A DNA stretch of 64,000 nucleotides from Boesenbergia rotunda (Eukaryota; Streptophyta; Magnoliopsida; Zingiberales; Zingiberaceae): the NCBI GenBank assembly GCA_024364735.1, contig JAGFNQ010000948.1:425326-489325 (forward strand), written 5' to 3'. Positions 22,096 to 34,105 of this stretch are shown here, one piece after another (position 1 is the first letter of the stretch; the number at the start of each line of letters is the position of its first letter). The notes under the pieces are model-generated. The model made no database searches, had not been told where the DNA came from, and worked only from the letters and a program-made list of their open reading frames with translations. The position numbers and the translations under genes are program-made.

Positions 22096-25000
22096 AAGGG
22101 GAGTTCACTAAATTTTGCACTCATTTTTCTTTGTATATACCATTTCCTTACTTGTTGCAAGAATAAATTCTAGTTTGCATGGGAAATTAGTTTTCTCAAG
22201 TAGGTACTTTAAAGTTCAAATAAAATTCTTCATGTAAATACCATTCTTAATCATTTAGTTTCATGAAATGTTTATTCATCATTTCACTTTCTAATGTGAA
22301 TACTATTTCCTTTGTTTTGACAATAATAAATGTTTAGTTCACAGTCATGTTTAGCTTCATTATGTGTTTTGTTTCAAGTTCAAATATATCTTCATTGTAA
22401 ATATTAGTTTCATCCTCATTTAGGTAATAAAATGTTTGGAGTTTATAGTAAAGTTTCTTGTATTGTCTAGCTTTACTTTTGAATTCCAAATAAATTTTAA
22501 TTGTGAATATTGGAACTTAGCTTGGGCATTTCATTTAGTTAGATGTCTTGGTTAATGGAATAAAGTGACCCTCCCCATAATACTTCTCTATATCATGTTA
22601 GAGGATTTCTGAAAGTTAGTTAACTTTGATTGTCATGTGGAGGGATTTGAGTGCATGGATGACATTTTGGAAGCTTGAGTTAGAACTTAATTGATTGATT
22701 CTTGATTGATGAAAATTGAGATGAAAATTTTATACCTAGTGAGGATTTAAGCTTTCCTTGTGTGATACACTCATGTGAATGTTGATCTAGAACTTGCTTT
22801 GACTCTTTCAAAATCATAATTCTATGAATTGAATCATACTTATGAAGGTGAATTATTTTGTTCTTCTTCCTCCACACAAATTTCTATTTGTTCCTTGAAA
22901 ACCATCAACTCTCTTCATTCTTTAGATTCATTTTTTAACTTCATTGCAAATTTCTTTTATATGCTTTTCGGATATGGGCATTTATGTGTGTTAATTGATG
23001 ATGCTTTGCCCGGGACGGACAAAGATTTAAGCGTGGGGGAGGTTGTAGTTGTTTTGGATTCTTTGAATGATGCAAGTTTTCATGTTAAGGAGGTGTCCTG
23101 AAGTTGTTGTGCAAAATGCAGATTCAGAATTCTAAAACAGTGAGTGACCTGAAATTGTTTGTGCCAAGATGATGTATATGGAAGCTTGTTAACTACATAG
23201 GATCATTGAAGTTATTGCTCTAATTAAATACAACAACTCTTTTGTTTCCATACTTCATTCCTGAAGGAGCATTTGAACTGATATTGGAAAGCTGTAGTAG
23301 TTTGCAGTGGCTGAAACTCTGGAAAAATGCTGAAGAATCAAGGCTGTAAACTACTTCTGAATTCTGTAGAATCATTGAAGTGCAGAACTAATTTTCCACA
23401 AACTGAAATTGGATTGCAAGTTGCTAAGAAATACTGCTGAGAAGTTGTGCCAAGATTATATGCAGAGGGACAAAGTCTCAAAACAACTATATCAAAAATT
23501 GAAAGGCAAAGAGCTCAAGACCTACTGCTACCATAAAGAACTGAAGTCGGAACATGGCAAATTACAACTATCTGCATTGAATTCTGCCATGATTACAATT
23601 TTTCCTGCTGGGCAGTATCAAGCTAGGGTATTGTACGCCAAAGATTTTGAAGGGGTACTCTGAATTGTGAAGGTAATTGATGGTTTATCTTAATCAAAAG
23701 GAGATTTACTCATGGATGAATAGAAATGTGATGAAATTTGATAGAAACTGAAAAGGGCAGTGGCTGTATACTGTGAAAACATTGACTGAGCAATATAAAG
23801 TGGAGACAATGACAGCAGTTTGGTTGGCTGACAAGTTCAAGGAAATATTGATTACCTGTGTCATTCTTTTGTTAACAAATCTAGCACGAAATCAGAAATG
23901 AACACAGAATTTTTTTTTTTACAGTTTTGAATCCTTAAATTCGGCAGCGTGCCAATCAAAACTGCTGTGTATCAAGAATTAGTTGCAAAGTCGAATCAGT
24001 AGTAATTCCAATTGGAGAACTTGATGGTTACATTACTATTTGATGTTTTGAGTTTCCTTCAATCAAAAGGGCTGAGAAGGAATCAGAAATACATATTATT
24101 GAACTCAATCAGTAACTCGGAAAACTTTACAGTCTGAGAATCATTTCATGAAGCTGAACTTTGAATTGAACACAGAAAATGCAGAAATGCTCATCTCTTA
24201 ACTAAACTTCTTGACCCATTAAATCTGAAGATGCTGAAAGAATGGTTGTAGCTTGAATGTTGTTATTGGACAAAGGTCTGTGCCGAGCCCGAGTTGGAAG
24301 GTAATGTTGTGTGCCAACAATTGTCTAACACTGATATGTGCCAAAAAGTTGATGCCACAACTCTGAACACAACCTAAAGGGCAGTTTAGAACTCAAGCCA
24401 ATAAATCTAATACTAAGTGAGCCTTGTGGAATTTGGTTAAGCCTTTAGTTTGAAACTGAAAGAGTTAAGGGGACTGTAATTAATGCTGAAAAGGGCTGTC
24501 AAATGCACCAATTCAATCTGCCAATGCGATGAAAATGTTCATGCCGTGTAGAAATTTTGCTTAGCCTCCCATTTACATAAACTGAGTTCATTTTCTGGCT
24601 TATCAAAGGAAAATTTTCAGCTACGATGAAGAGAGAACCAAATGCTAAGGGTAGCTGTAAAGTGCAGAAATCATTACTAAATGTTGGGAAGAGACTGAAA
24701 AATTAAGAGTTGTAAACCATTGTTGTTGAACTATGAGCTGTGAAGCTGTGAAGTTGAAATTACATGTTTAGGAGCTGTGCCAAAGCTGTAAGTTGCTGCA
24801 AAACCATTGGAATTAAGCTGTTAAATGCAGCCTCTATCACCAATGTTGCTGTTGAGTTTCTGATATTATGCAAAAATTTTGTTTTGTTTTTCCTCTATAA
24901 TAAATGAGTTCAATTCTCAGAAATTGCGGGATCGTGTGAAGAACAAAGGGTTGTGGGTTGTGTTGTAAGCTGTCAAGTGTGATAACTCACAATGTATCAG

Positions 25001-26260
25001 CTTGGAGCTAGTGTGCCAAGATGCCATGGTTTAGAACTGAAAATGCTGGAATTTTTTATTAGTGAATATTACAAGAGGAACATTTAAATCCTCCATTACA
25101 TTTGACTGTTGTTGAATTAAAATAAGAGACATTTTCATGAAGCAATTATCCATGCGTGAGCTATAAATGTTGGAGGCTCCAGGAAAGTTCCACAAGTAGC
25201 ATTAAATGGAGCTGTGAAGGATACGAATTGCTGCAAATTTATGTTGGATCTCTTTAGATAGGTTAATGCTTTGAAATCCAATTGAAAGATCTAACCGGCT
25301 ACCACAGAATTTGCAGAGATGTTGCTGGAATTTTTTTTTTGGAACTGCAGATTGGTGTGCCAAAACGAGCTGAATTATATGCTAAAGGACTGAAAATTGA
25401 GCTGAAAATAAATGGACACTTCTGAATTGCAAGGTTTGATCAATGTTCAGCTGAGTCAAAAAAATAAAAAGGGGAAGCTAAATTACTGCAAGTGTAATGA
25501 TAAGGATGTTCTTAGCCTTCACTGTCAGAGCAGGCTGTTGACTAGAAAGATAGAGTGTTCAGAAATCATTATATCATTGAAAAGTGCTGAATAACTACTG
25601 CAATGAGGATAAGAAGAGTATCAAACCAAGCTATGAGCAATGATGAAGGAGCTGAAATTGCATAGGTGATATATAATTAGAAAGGGGTTAGGAACACACT
25701 GCTCATAGAGAAGAAATCAGAATAAAAACTTAGAATCAGTAAAGAACAGGGGAGTGTGGCAATAATTCATCAACTAACATTTATTTATGCCCATGTCTTC
25801 CACCATCAACTTGAGTTATTCTTAACTTCATCTCTTCCAATTCCTTGTGTCATACCAATTATTATTCGATCTAGTGCATGAACTCTTTGAAAATTCTTAT
25901 TAGCCTTTATAAATGTGATCTCAGTGTCAAGAATGATTGTGTAGATAGAAGAGAAGCAAGCCTATGGAAATGCATGAATCATGAGTGGCTAGAGTGACCC
26001 CCACTTTTATCATGATGTAGAAAATAGGTTGAGAGTCACCCAACACTCCCTTGAGAGGATTGATGTGAAAAATCATCTCAATTGATTCATAAAGGATGAA
26101 ATGCATTAAGTTGTTAACCAAGAACTAGAAATTAATCCATGTATGCTTGGGTCTTCTAAATTTGGCAAACCTAGGTAACTTTCTTTCAATTTTCTTCTGA
26201 ATATGATTGAGAATGTTAAGGGGGGTACAACATTAGTTGTTTCATCATTTTGTTTACTTG
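22096..26260 (+). other. Long non-coding 3' region of the Athila element, no env-like ORF seen
   Basis: More than 4 kb follow the pol stop without any convincing ORF. Many Athila elements carry an envelope-like ORF here; I see none, nor membrane-segment-like translations. From about 23100 to 25700 the DNA is rich in variations of short words such as gctgaaaa, gaattgc, gtgccaa and aactgtg, as if built from an old decayed low-complexity or tandem sequence. A polypurine-tract-like module occurs near its start (23011-23042) as well as at its end. Confidence 0.7.
23011..23042 (+). other. Internal copy of the Athila polypurine-tract module
   Basis: cgggacggacaaagatttaa followed by gcgtgggggagg closely resembles the module directly before the 3' LTR (26261-26291: acgggacgcacaagaataag then tgtgggggag). 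Both have gggac(g)-acaa spacing, a short A/T step and then a purine tract. Confidence 0.75.
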
Positions 26261-26291
26261 CACGGGACGCACAAGAATAAGTGTGGGGGAG
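26261..26291 (+). other. Polypurine tract before the Athila 3' LTR
   Basis: gtgtgggggag ends at 26291, directly before the LTR start tgatagatt. It would prime plus-strand DNA synthesis. Confidence 0.85.
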
Positions 26292-28079
26292 TGATAGATT
26301 AGCACTTAACATACTTATTTGGGTTCATATTTTGTGCATATCATGAGATTATGTGCTTAATGTTACATGTTTCATCATGTTTATGGAATAAGGATTATTT
26401 TGATGCATCAAGTTAAATTTCCTACAAATTATTGTAAAAATTCCTCATTGTCATGAATTGACTTTGTAGGAAAATTAATTTGGACCAAGTTGGCTCATGA
26501 TCAAAGGCTTGGGCTAGGGATTTAATTATGGAAGAAGCTCAAAATCAAGCAATGGCCCAACCTACTCAAGTTGATACCTATTCAAGTCATCAAGGACTCA
26601 AGCCCAAGTCCAAATCAAGCCAAGATTTGACTTAACCCACATCCAAAAACCTAACTGATCTTAACCCAACTCTAATCATCCTTACCAATCCCTAATTTCC
26701 ACTAAACCCAATTTGAACCCACTCCAAATTGAACCGGTTCAGCCCCATGTATAAAATCCAAATTTTGGCACGGTGAACAGTGGCTTCGCCACTGTTCATC
26801 GTGCATCTCCTCTTTCGTTCCCCTTCTCGGCAAGCCCCACTTCGAGTTCATCTTCTTTTTACAAGCTACAAGATTAGTGAGGGAGATTCAAGAGATTACT
26901 TGGACGATTCTTTGGCAGCTGGAATCTCGGCCTCGAGGGTTTCGAGGGCGAGTTTGCGAGGATCATTATCTGCTGCGAGTTCACTGTCGATGTGCATATT
27001 GTGGCCATTTTTCATCTTCACGCTTCAGAGAGCTTCACCAAAGGCTTACCATTGCATCTCGATCATCCTCGCCTCAAATCGCAGCGGATCGGACAGCTTC
27101 CAGCCTCTGCCTCATTAACTCTGTTTTAACTCTGATTTTCTGATCGCGAGAGGGTTTCTCAAGTGAAGATCTTCAGATTTGTTCAGAGCCAAGTCCATAC
27201 GGTCTTCAGAAGATTTCTGGCTGATTTCTAGAGAAATTGCAGCTTTTGGGTGACGCCAAGTAGTGTAGCATGTGATGTTTAGTTGAATTCGAGTGATGTT
27301 AGGATAATTTAAATTTCAATCCTGCAAACCATATTTCAATTGCTGTTATTTCTGAATTCTGAATTGCTGCACTTCATTGGTTTCAACGTAGTTAATTCAC
27401 CTTAGTTTTTAGCTTTCAACCTTTAAATTTCTGCATTAGAATTCCAGCTTTTAATTTTTGCTCTAGGTTCTCTAGATCTAGTTCAAGTCCATAATCGTTT
27501 AATTGGTTAGCAAGTGAATTTGTTAGTTAGTTAATAGATTTTAGTTGAAATTTAGCTTTACAATCCATTGCTCTGTTAATTCTGAATTCTGCAGTTTAAA
27601 TCTGATTTCTGCCAAGAACTTTTATTACTGCAATTGCATTGTTTCGATCTAGTGTTTAGTTGGTAATTTTCGAAATTTAGTGCATTAAAGATAGATGAAT
27701 TTAATTTTCTGCAAACATGGTTTGGATTGTTTGGAATCAGATCATGAGTTAAGACTCCTTTTGAAATTTGTGTTAGTTAATTTTGTTTATTAGTTCATTG
27801 CAATTAGGGCTTATTCTTGTTTCAGTTTAGAATTAATTCCTGGGCAGTTCATTAGCTTTGCGCTTTAATTTTCAGCTTTGCTTTAAATTCAAAAACAATC
27901 CGAAATTTATATCGAAAATCCAAAAACATCTCCCTAACCTAATTTCAAGCAAAACCACTATTAGATCTTTGGAAAATACGACTCGAGACCCCTATTCTAC
28001 ATTCTATTTTGTGCATCGTGGGTTTTCGAAATTTGATTTAATTTGAGGCCCATTGGTGACACCTAGTTTGGGCCTTTCA
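26292..28079 (+). repeat. 3' LTR of the Athila-type element
   Basis: Starts tgatagattagc after the polypurine tract and ends gggcctttca at 28079. TATA box tataaaat at 26750-26757. It is 1788 bp against 1680 bp for the 5' LTR, with several unshared blocks. That is more difference than expected for the two LTRs of one young element, and it fits the idea that two Athila copies are joined here. Confidence 0.85.
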
Positions 28080-28080
28080 A

Positions 28081-30307
28081 ACACCACAACTAAATGGTGT
28101 TGTAGAGAGGAAGAACCGTGTTCTTCAAGAGGCTGCACGAAGCATGCTTAATGAGTACTCACTCCCGAGTTACTTATGGGCTGAAGCTGTAAATACAGCT
28201 TGCTATGTGCAAAATCGAGTTCTCATCCATAGGTTTTTAGGAAAGACTCCCCATGAACTTTGGTTTGGGAAACCACCTACGGTTAAACATCTTAGGGTGT
28301 TTGGTTGCAAGGTGTTCATCCTAAACACCAAGGATCACCTTGGAAAGTTCACGGCAAAAGATGATGAAGGGATACTAGTCGGGTACTCCCTCGTTAGTAA
28401 AGCCTACCGAGTCTACAACATGAAAACTAGATTAGTTGAAGAGTCTTCTGATGTGGTTTTTGAAGAGGTTCTGAAATCAATTGACCAATCAAAAAATGCA
28501 GAAGGAGTTCAACTCGAACTAAGGAGACTTAGTTTGAATGAAATTCCGAGTGTTGTTGAGGGTGATGAGTCAGATGATGGTGAACCTAGACAACCCCTTG
28601 ATCAGCCGGATCCTGAGGCTGAACTTTTGTCTAGTGAACCCATTCAAGAAGCACCACCAACACCAAGACAAACGAGATTAGCCTCTAGTCATCCCCAAAA
28701 CCAAATTGTTGGAGACATCCATCAAGGGGTTAGGACTAGATCATTCTTCCGGAATGAGGCTAATGAAGTTGCTCTAATTTCCGAAATTGAACCTAGAAAA
28801 ATTGATGAAGCATTAAGTGATCCCGATTGGATTATTGCGATGCAAGATGAACTAGGTCAATTTGAGAGGAGTCAGGTTTGGGACTTAGTCCCTAGACCTA
28901 AGAAGACCACCATTATTGGAACCAAATGGGTCTTCAAAAATAAATTAAATCACAAGGGAGAAATCATTAGAAACAAGGCACGCTTGGTAGCCAAGGGCTA
29001 CAGTCAAGTTGAAGGCCTTGATTATGATGAGACTTATGCTCCCGTGGCACGATTAGAGTCCATCCGATTGATGCTTGCATTTGCAGCACACCGTGGCTTC
29101 AAATTATTTCAAATGGACGTCAAATCGGCCTTTCTAAATGGTCTAATTAGGGAGGAGGTCTATGTCGAACAACATCCGGGGTTTGAGAGTACCGAATATC
29201 CAAACCACGTGTTCAAGCTCAAAAAGGCACTCTATGGCCTTAAACAAGTACCCCGGGCTTGGTATGAGTGGTTGTCGACATTCTTGATTGGAAAGGGGTT
29301 CGTTAGAGGGCAAATAGACCCTACACTATTTCTACGAAGAGATTGTGACAATATATTTGTAGCCCAAGTATATGTCGATGACATAATTTGTGGCTCAAAC
29401 AACAAGGGCTATTTACGTGAATTTATCGGACACATGGAGAGTGAGTTTGAAATGAGTCTAGTGGGAGAGTTGACTTTCTTCCTTGGACTTGAAATCAAGC
29501 AAACTCGCGATGGTATCCATGTGCACTAATCAAACTATACACAAGAAATGCTTTGAAAATTCAATATGAGTGATTCGAAAGAGGTAAGCACTCCCATGGC
29601 TACAAACACAAGATTAAATAATGATGAGAGTGGTAAACCCGTTGATCTAACTCAATATCGAAGCATGATAGGTAGTTTGTTATACCTCACAGCTAGTCGA
29701 CCAGATATACTATTTGCTGTAGGTATGTGCGCTAGGTATCAAGTCTGTGCCAAGGAATCTCACCTAATTGTTGTTAAGCGAATTTTGAGATATCTCAAGG
29801 GTACAATTGGTGTAGGTCTTTGGTATCCCCGTACCGAATCTTTTGATTTGATGGGCTATACGGATTCCGACTACGCTGGATGTAAGTTGGACCGGAAGAG
29901 CACTAGTGGGGGTTGCCAATTCTTAGGATCGTCCTTAGTAAGTTGGTCGAGTCGGAAGCAACATTGTGTTGCTCTTTCCACTACCGAGGCAGAATATATC
30001 GCCATGGGAGAGAGTATATCACAATTGTTGTGGATGATCCACACCTTAGAGGATTATGGATTGAGTTACAAGGGTGTGCAAGTGTTATGTGATAACATTA
30101 GCACAATTAACTTAACCAAGAATCCGGTCCATCATTCTACATATTGAGGTAAGACACCACTTCATTAGAGATCATGTAGCTAGGGGGAACATCATACTCT
30201 CACATGTGGAGTCAAAGTCAAACCTAGCCGACATCTTCACTAAACCACTTCCCGAGAGTGAATTTAGTCTCCTAAGACGGGAATTGGGAATGTGTCGTGC
30301 TTCATGA
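28081..30307 (+). pseudogene. pol: Sirevirus A pol: integrase end, RT and RNase H
   Basis: The frame opens at 28081 with TPQLNGVVERKNR, which holds the integrase catalytic Glu. An integrase tail follows, then copia RT with the conserved EVYVEQHPGF block and YVDD near 29370. RNase H has YTDSDYAGC, ALSTTEAEYIA and LLWMIHTLEDYG. Defects: nonsense codons at 29527-29529 and near 29551-29553 (both replaced codons are Gln or Arg in copy B), and a loss of about eight bases near 30139 that shifts the frame before the last ~55 residues. The copy in B (59350-62477) is a close homologue. Confidence 0.92.
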
Positions 30308-31498
30308 TGTTCAAATTGCGGTCGAAACCCTTCATGATGATTTCGAAATTTTTGGGAACAATTGGGTAACTTTGGGAACATCTCACACAAACTATAAGGT
30401 TTAACAAAACGTTTTTGTTTGCTAGATATTGGGTGAGATGTTAGGTTTAACTCAATTTCTCAAAATGTCATTGCATCCCTTGAGGAATTAAGTTAACGAG
30501 ATAATAATCACGGTGGTGACCAAGTATGGGCAAAACCATTGCATAACATATGTGTATATGGCTCCATGATCATACTTGGACATTCCAATCAAGGCAACTT
30601 GATTGGAAACTTGGATTTGGAAATAAAATTTGGTTGAATTTGCTTGATTGATTGTTGAATGAGTTTGACTCCATTTGGATGGGTCAAAGTGTTTGTTGAA
30701 CCTATAAGGACTTTTGATTCTTGTTCAGAGATCAATTTTAGTCATAAAATCATGTACAAGTTCGACAAAGTCCATCAAATCTCGTTTGGAAAATTCAGAA
30801 GTTCTGAAACTAAACATTTCAGTTCGTATCAGGAACCCTGATCGGTCACCGGACCGATCAGGCATAGGGCTGATCGGTCCCTAGACCGATCTGACCCCTT
30901 CCTGTGGTGTTCGGTCCACAGACCGATCTGCGAGGCAAGCCATGATCTCCCGGAATCTGACTAAGTGTACTGAGCTAGCCTGGATCAGTCTCCGGACCGA
31001 TCTGGTACCCTGTGGGGATCGGTCCACAAACCGATCAGGGAGCTCAGAGGTTTCTCTCCGGACCCTACTGATCGAATCCTGATCGGTCACCCGACCGATC
31101 AGGAGCGAGTCTGATCGGTCATCCGACCGATCAGGACCATGCCAATCTGATCAGGCTGTATCCTGATCGGTCTGGACGAAATCAGATCGAACGGTGATCC
31201 GTTCAAATGCATTAAATTTTGGTTGGTGGACCGATCCACCAACCGATTAACTCTCTCCAAACCCTCATTTTCCCAAACCCTAGCACCGAAACACCCTCTT
31301 CTGCGCAACCTTGTGCGAGCGAGAGAGTTCTTGTGTCTCCCTTCTTCACGCGCGTGCGAACCTTTGTAGAGATCCCTTCTGGTATCTTCCGGCGAGCTCT
31401 CCACTTGCCCCAAACTCTCTGCGTCCGAGAGTTTTCATTGAGCAGGCCTCTCTCAACCGTGAGGAACCAGCTTCTTCCTCGTTTGCTCAAACTCACCC
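30308..31498 (+). promoter_or_regulatory. Sirevirus A pol-env spacer with palindrome cluster
   Basis: No ORF is supported. From 30837 to about 31180 it carries repeated palindromes with arms tgatcggtc/gaccgatca. Clear ones are 30837-30862 (11-bp arms, loop accg), 31078-31103 (11-bp arms, loop accc) and 31112-31133 (loop atcc). A separate perfect hairpin with arms ggttggtgga and tccaccaacc lies at 31221-31244 and is conserved in B. After it comes a CT-rich leader with gcgagcgagagag up to the proposed env ATG at 31499. It probably holds the promoter or RNA signals for the env-like transcript (inference). Confidence 0.75.
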
Positions 31499-32329
31499 AT
31501 GGCGCCTAAGTAAGCTTTGATTTCAGTTTTATTTTCACAACAGTTCTTGGAATATATGTTTGTGAAGCTAACCAAGTCTTATTCTTATTCTTGATATTGT
31601 GCTGTGACTTACTTGTTGTTGCCATGGACTTCCATTCCAACCAAATCAACAATTTTTCACCTCTTCACTATCCTATTTTGATCTTGATCGAATCTATCTT
31701 TTGATTGGGTATTATCTATGATCAACTCTTGTATGTGTGATTCAACCCATGTCCATCTTACCAAATCATTTGAATTCTGTGTCATGATCAATTCAAACCT
31801 CATTAGAGAGTCATCTAAGGGAAAGGAGGTCGTGGAGGGAAGTTCGAGGGGGAAGACTTCCTCATCATCTACATCTCCTCCGAGGCCTCCATCTCCCCCG
31901 CATCCTAGATTTCAGAACATTCTCTATGCCCTAGACTTTCATTGGTACAACTTCGAACTAATGCCATGTCGATCAGTGGACCAAACTTTTGTTTATGAAC
32001 ATTGTCCTACGGTGAGAGAAATCATTTGTAACGCCCCAAAATTTCCATTTTTAATTCTTAAAGTCCTTAGAATTATTTAAAAATGGTTTAGAAATATTCT
32101 AGATATTTTTAGGGATTTTTAGAATATTTTTATGCAATTTTCCGAGTTCGTTTAGTATTTTAAAAAGGAAGAAAAAAAAACAAAAACCACTGAAGGGCAG
32201 CCGGTGGTTCGAACCCGCGACCAGCGCAAGAGAAGGCAAGCGCGCGACCAGCCAGGCTAGGGTATCAAGCACAACAAGGGATGGAGAGAAGTATATTTAA
32301 GGGGTAGTTAGGTCGATCCGCCCCATAGG

Positions 32330-32337
32330 TATAAATA
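32330..32337 (+). promoter_or_regulatory. TATA box of the Tekay-2 LTR promoter
   Basis: tataaata, about 300 bp into the LTR, followed by a CT-rich leader (ctctcaaaccctctccc). The same box is at 39169-39176 in the 3' LTR. Confidence 0.75.
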
Positions 32338-34070
32338 GATGATTAAAGAGAGAAGTTTTATTTTCTCTCAAACCCTCTCCCTCTCCCAAGTTGCGCCGAC
32401 CCCTCTCCCTCTCCTCTCTTGTGCGCACACCACACCAAGCCCTAGAGGGCCGGCCAAAGCTCTTCTCCAAGAGATATTCCTATATTCGGGATCCCCGCGA
32501 CGAGAGGAACGCGTAGGCGTGAAGAATTCTCCGAGATCTCAAGTTTCTCCCGAGCTCTAGACGTCAATCTTGGTTGTAAGTCCAAGATATCAAGGTAAGT
32601 ACTGCTCACCTGCAGTAAGAGGCGGTTTTTCCGCGAGAATTTCCTTTAAAAGTTTTAAAAGAGATAGTTTCTTTAGTTTATGGTTTTTGGCATGTGATAT
32701 TAGTTCATTATATGTTTGTATAAGTTGATTAAGCACCCTATATGAGATTAGGGCTAAGAAAAGCTATGAGAAAAGAAAAGAGAAGATAAAGATAAGAAAA
32801 GAAAAGGCCAAGGCCTTAAGAAATCCCCAAAAGTCAAGACTTAGGGATTTTAGCACGCAAGGTGCTCGAGAAAATGCCAAGGCATTTACAGATAAGAAAG
32901 AAAAGAAAGAAAAGCTATTTTATTTTCTAAGGCCAGTACCCGGCGTCCAAGGGCGTCGTTAAAGAAATCCAAGTGTCCAATTCCAAGGTCTTGGCCCTGG
33001 TAGACCAAGGTCTGCTCTATTAGGATTGGTGGCTCGCTACCCCAACCTTTTAGGGAACGCGCATATGAGATGGTACTTACGTCTTCAGTGGATCCAAGTG
33101 ATTATTATTTTCAAGTATATGCTTTAGCAAAGTTTCGAAAGTTTAAAGAGTTTTCAAAAGTTAAAGAATAGCTAAAGTTTCAAGTTGAGCCAAGAAAACT
33201 AAATTGAGATTTATTATTGCTTGAGTATGCATGTTTTGAGTTATACATGTTCTTAGTTTTCTTTCGAGCATATAGTATCTCATATGATTTTCATATTGTT
33301 CTAGAAGCATGTTTGCACATTTCGAGATTTTGTGAGCTAGATAGTACTTACTAAGCTTTTTGCTTACTAGTTGCATTTCCTCTTACTGCAGATAAAGGTA
33401 AAGGCAAGCAATTCTGAAGGAAGGCGACAGGCGGTGCTGAGCAAAGTGTGTGTGGTGGCTGATTTTGGAGAGATCCTTAAGACGAGACAATTTAGTTATT
33501 TGAATTACAATGTTTTAGTTTATTCAAATTCCAAGTTATTGCTTTATGGAGTTTAGCGAACTTTTAAGCTTTGGATAGTTTTACATGCTCAATTTCGTAG
33601 AATAAAGATTCCATGCCATTTCATTTAGCATACATATCCTTATGATTGCATTGGATGAGTAGAAGTGTGAGTAGTTTGAGATATTGATACTTTATTGGAG
33701 TTATTAATGCATGTGCCAAGATAGGACTAGTTTCCCTTTTAAATCAAGTTTTATTGCTCAATTATGCTTAGAAAAGTCGCCTTCTCATTTCATGATGTTT
33801 AGCAATGTTATAGAATCTTGCATGATGAGTTTAAATGGTTAGAAGTTAAGTTTGGTACAAACTCTAGCCTAAAGTTTAAATAGTTTTTCATAACTTGCTA
33901 AATCTCGCAAAAGTCTAATTTCGAGTTTATGGATTCGTTTTGGTTGGCTAAATTGTTTAGGAAACTGGTATAGAGTATAGAAATGGTGTCATGATTTTAT
34001 ATAGCTCGAAAGTATAGGTTTGGTGGAGTTTTGAAACAAGTTTCGAAACCTGAATTTCAGATTTCAGGCT

Positions 34071-34105
34071 TATCAGTCGACTGATACAGTATCAGTCGAC
34101 TGATA
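34071..34105. repeat. Palindrome doublet CAGTCGACTG in the Tekay-2 LTR
   Basis: cagtcgactg starts at 34074 and 34093, again exactly 19 bp apart as in copia LTR D. The whole 35-bp block is itself a perfect palindrome: two 17-bp arms, each tatcagtcgactgatac or its complement, around one central A. The same structure is at 40917-40951 in the 3' LTR. Confidence 0.95.

Larger units (their letters stand above)
12872..28079 (+). mobile_element. Athila-type Ty3/gypsy element, chimeric or misjoined at 20067
   Basis: LTRs (12872-14551 and 26292-28079), a tRNA-Asp primer binding site, gag, a pol reading protease-RT-RNase H-integrase, a long 3' non-coding region and a polypurine tract are all present in order. 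The gag sequence and the protease motif DLGAS match the Athila lineage. No 5-bp target duplication is visible: the left flank ends aactt or caact and the right flank starts aacac. The left flank is a copia LTR, while the right flank is the middle of a Sirevirus integrase, so one clean insertion cannot explain both sides. A single N and a 1.43-kb near-duplication lie inside the element. Confidence 0.9.

Noticed and set aside
22680..26312. Envelope-like ORF in the Athila 3' region
   Set aside because: The frames present are all under 90 residues, on both strands, without membrane segments or known motifs.
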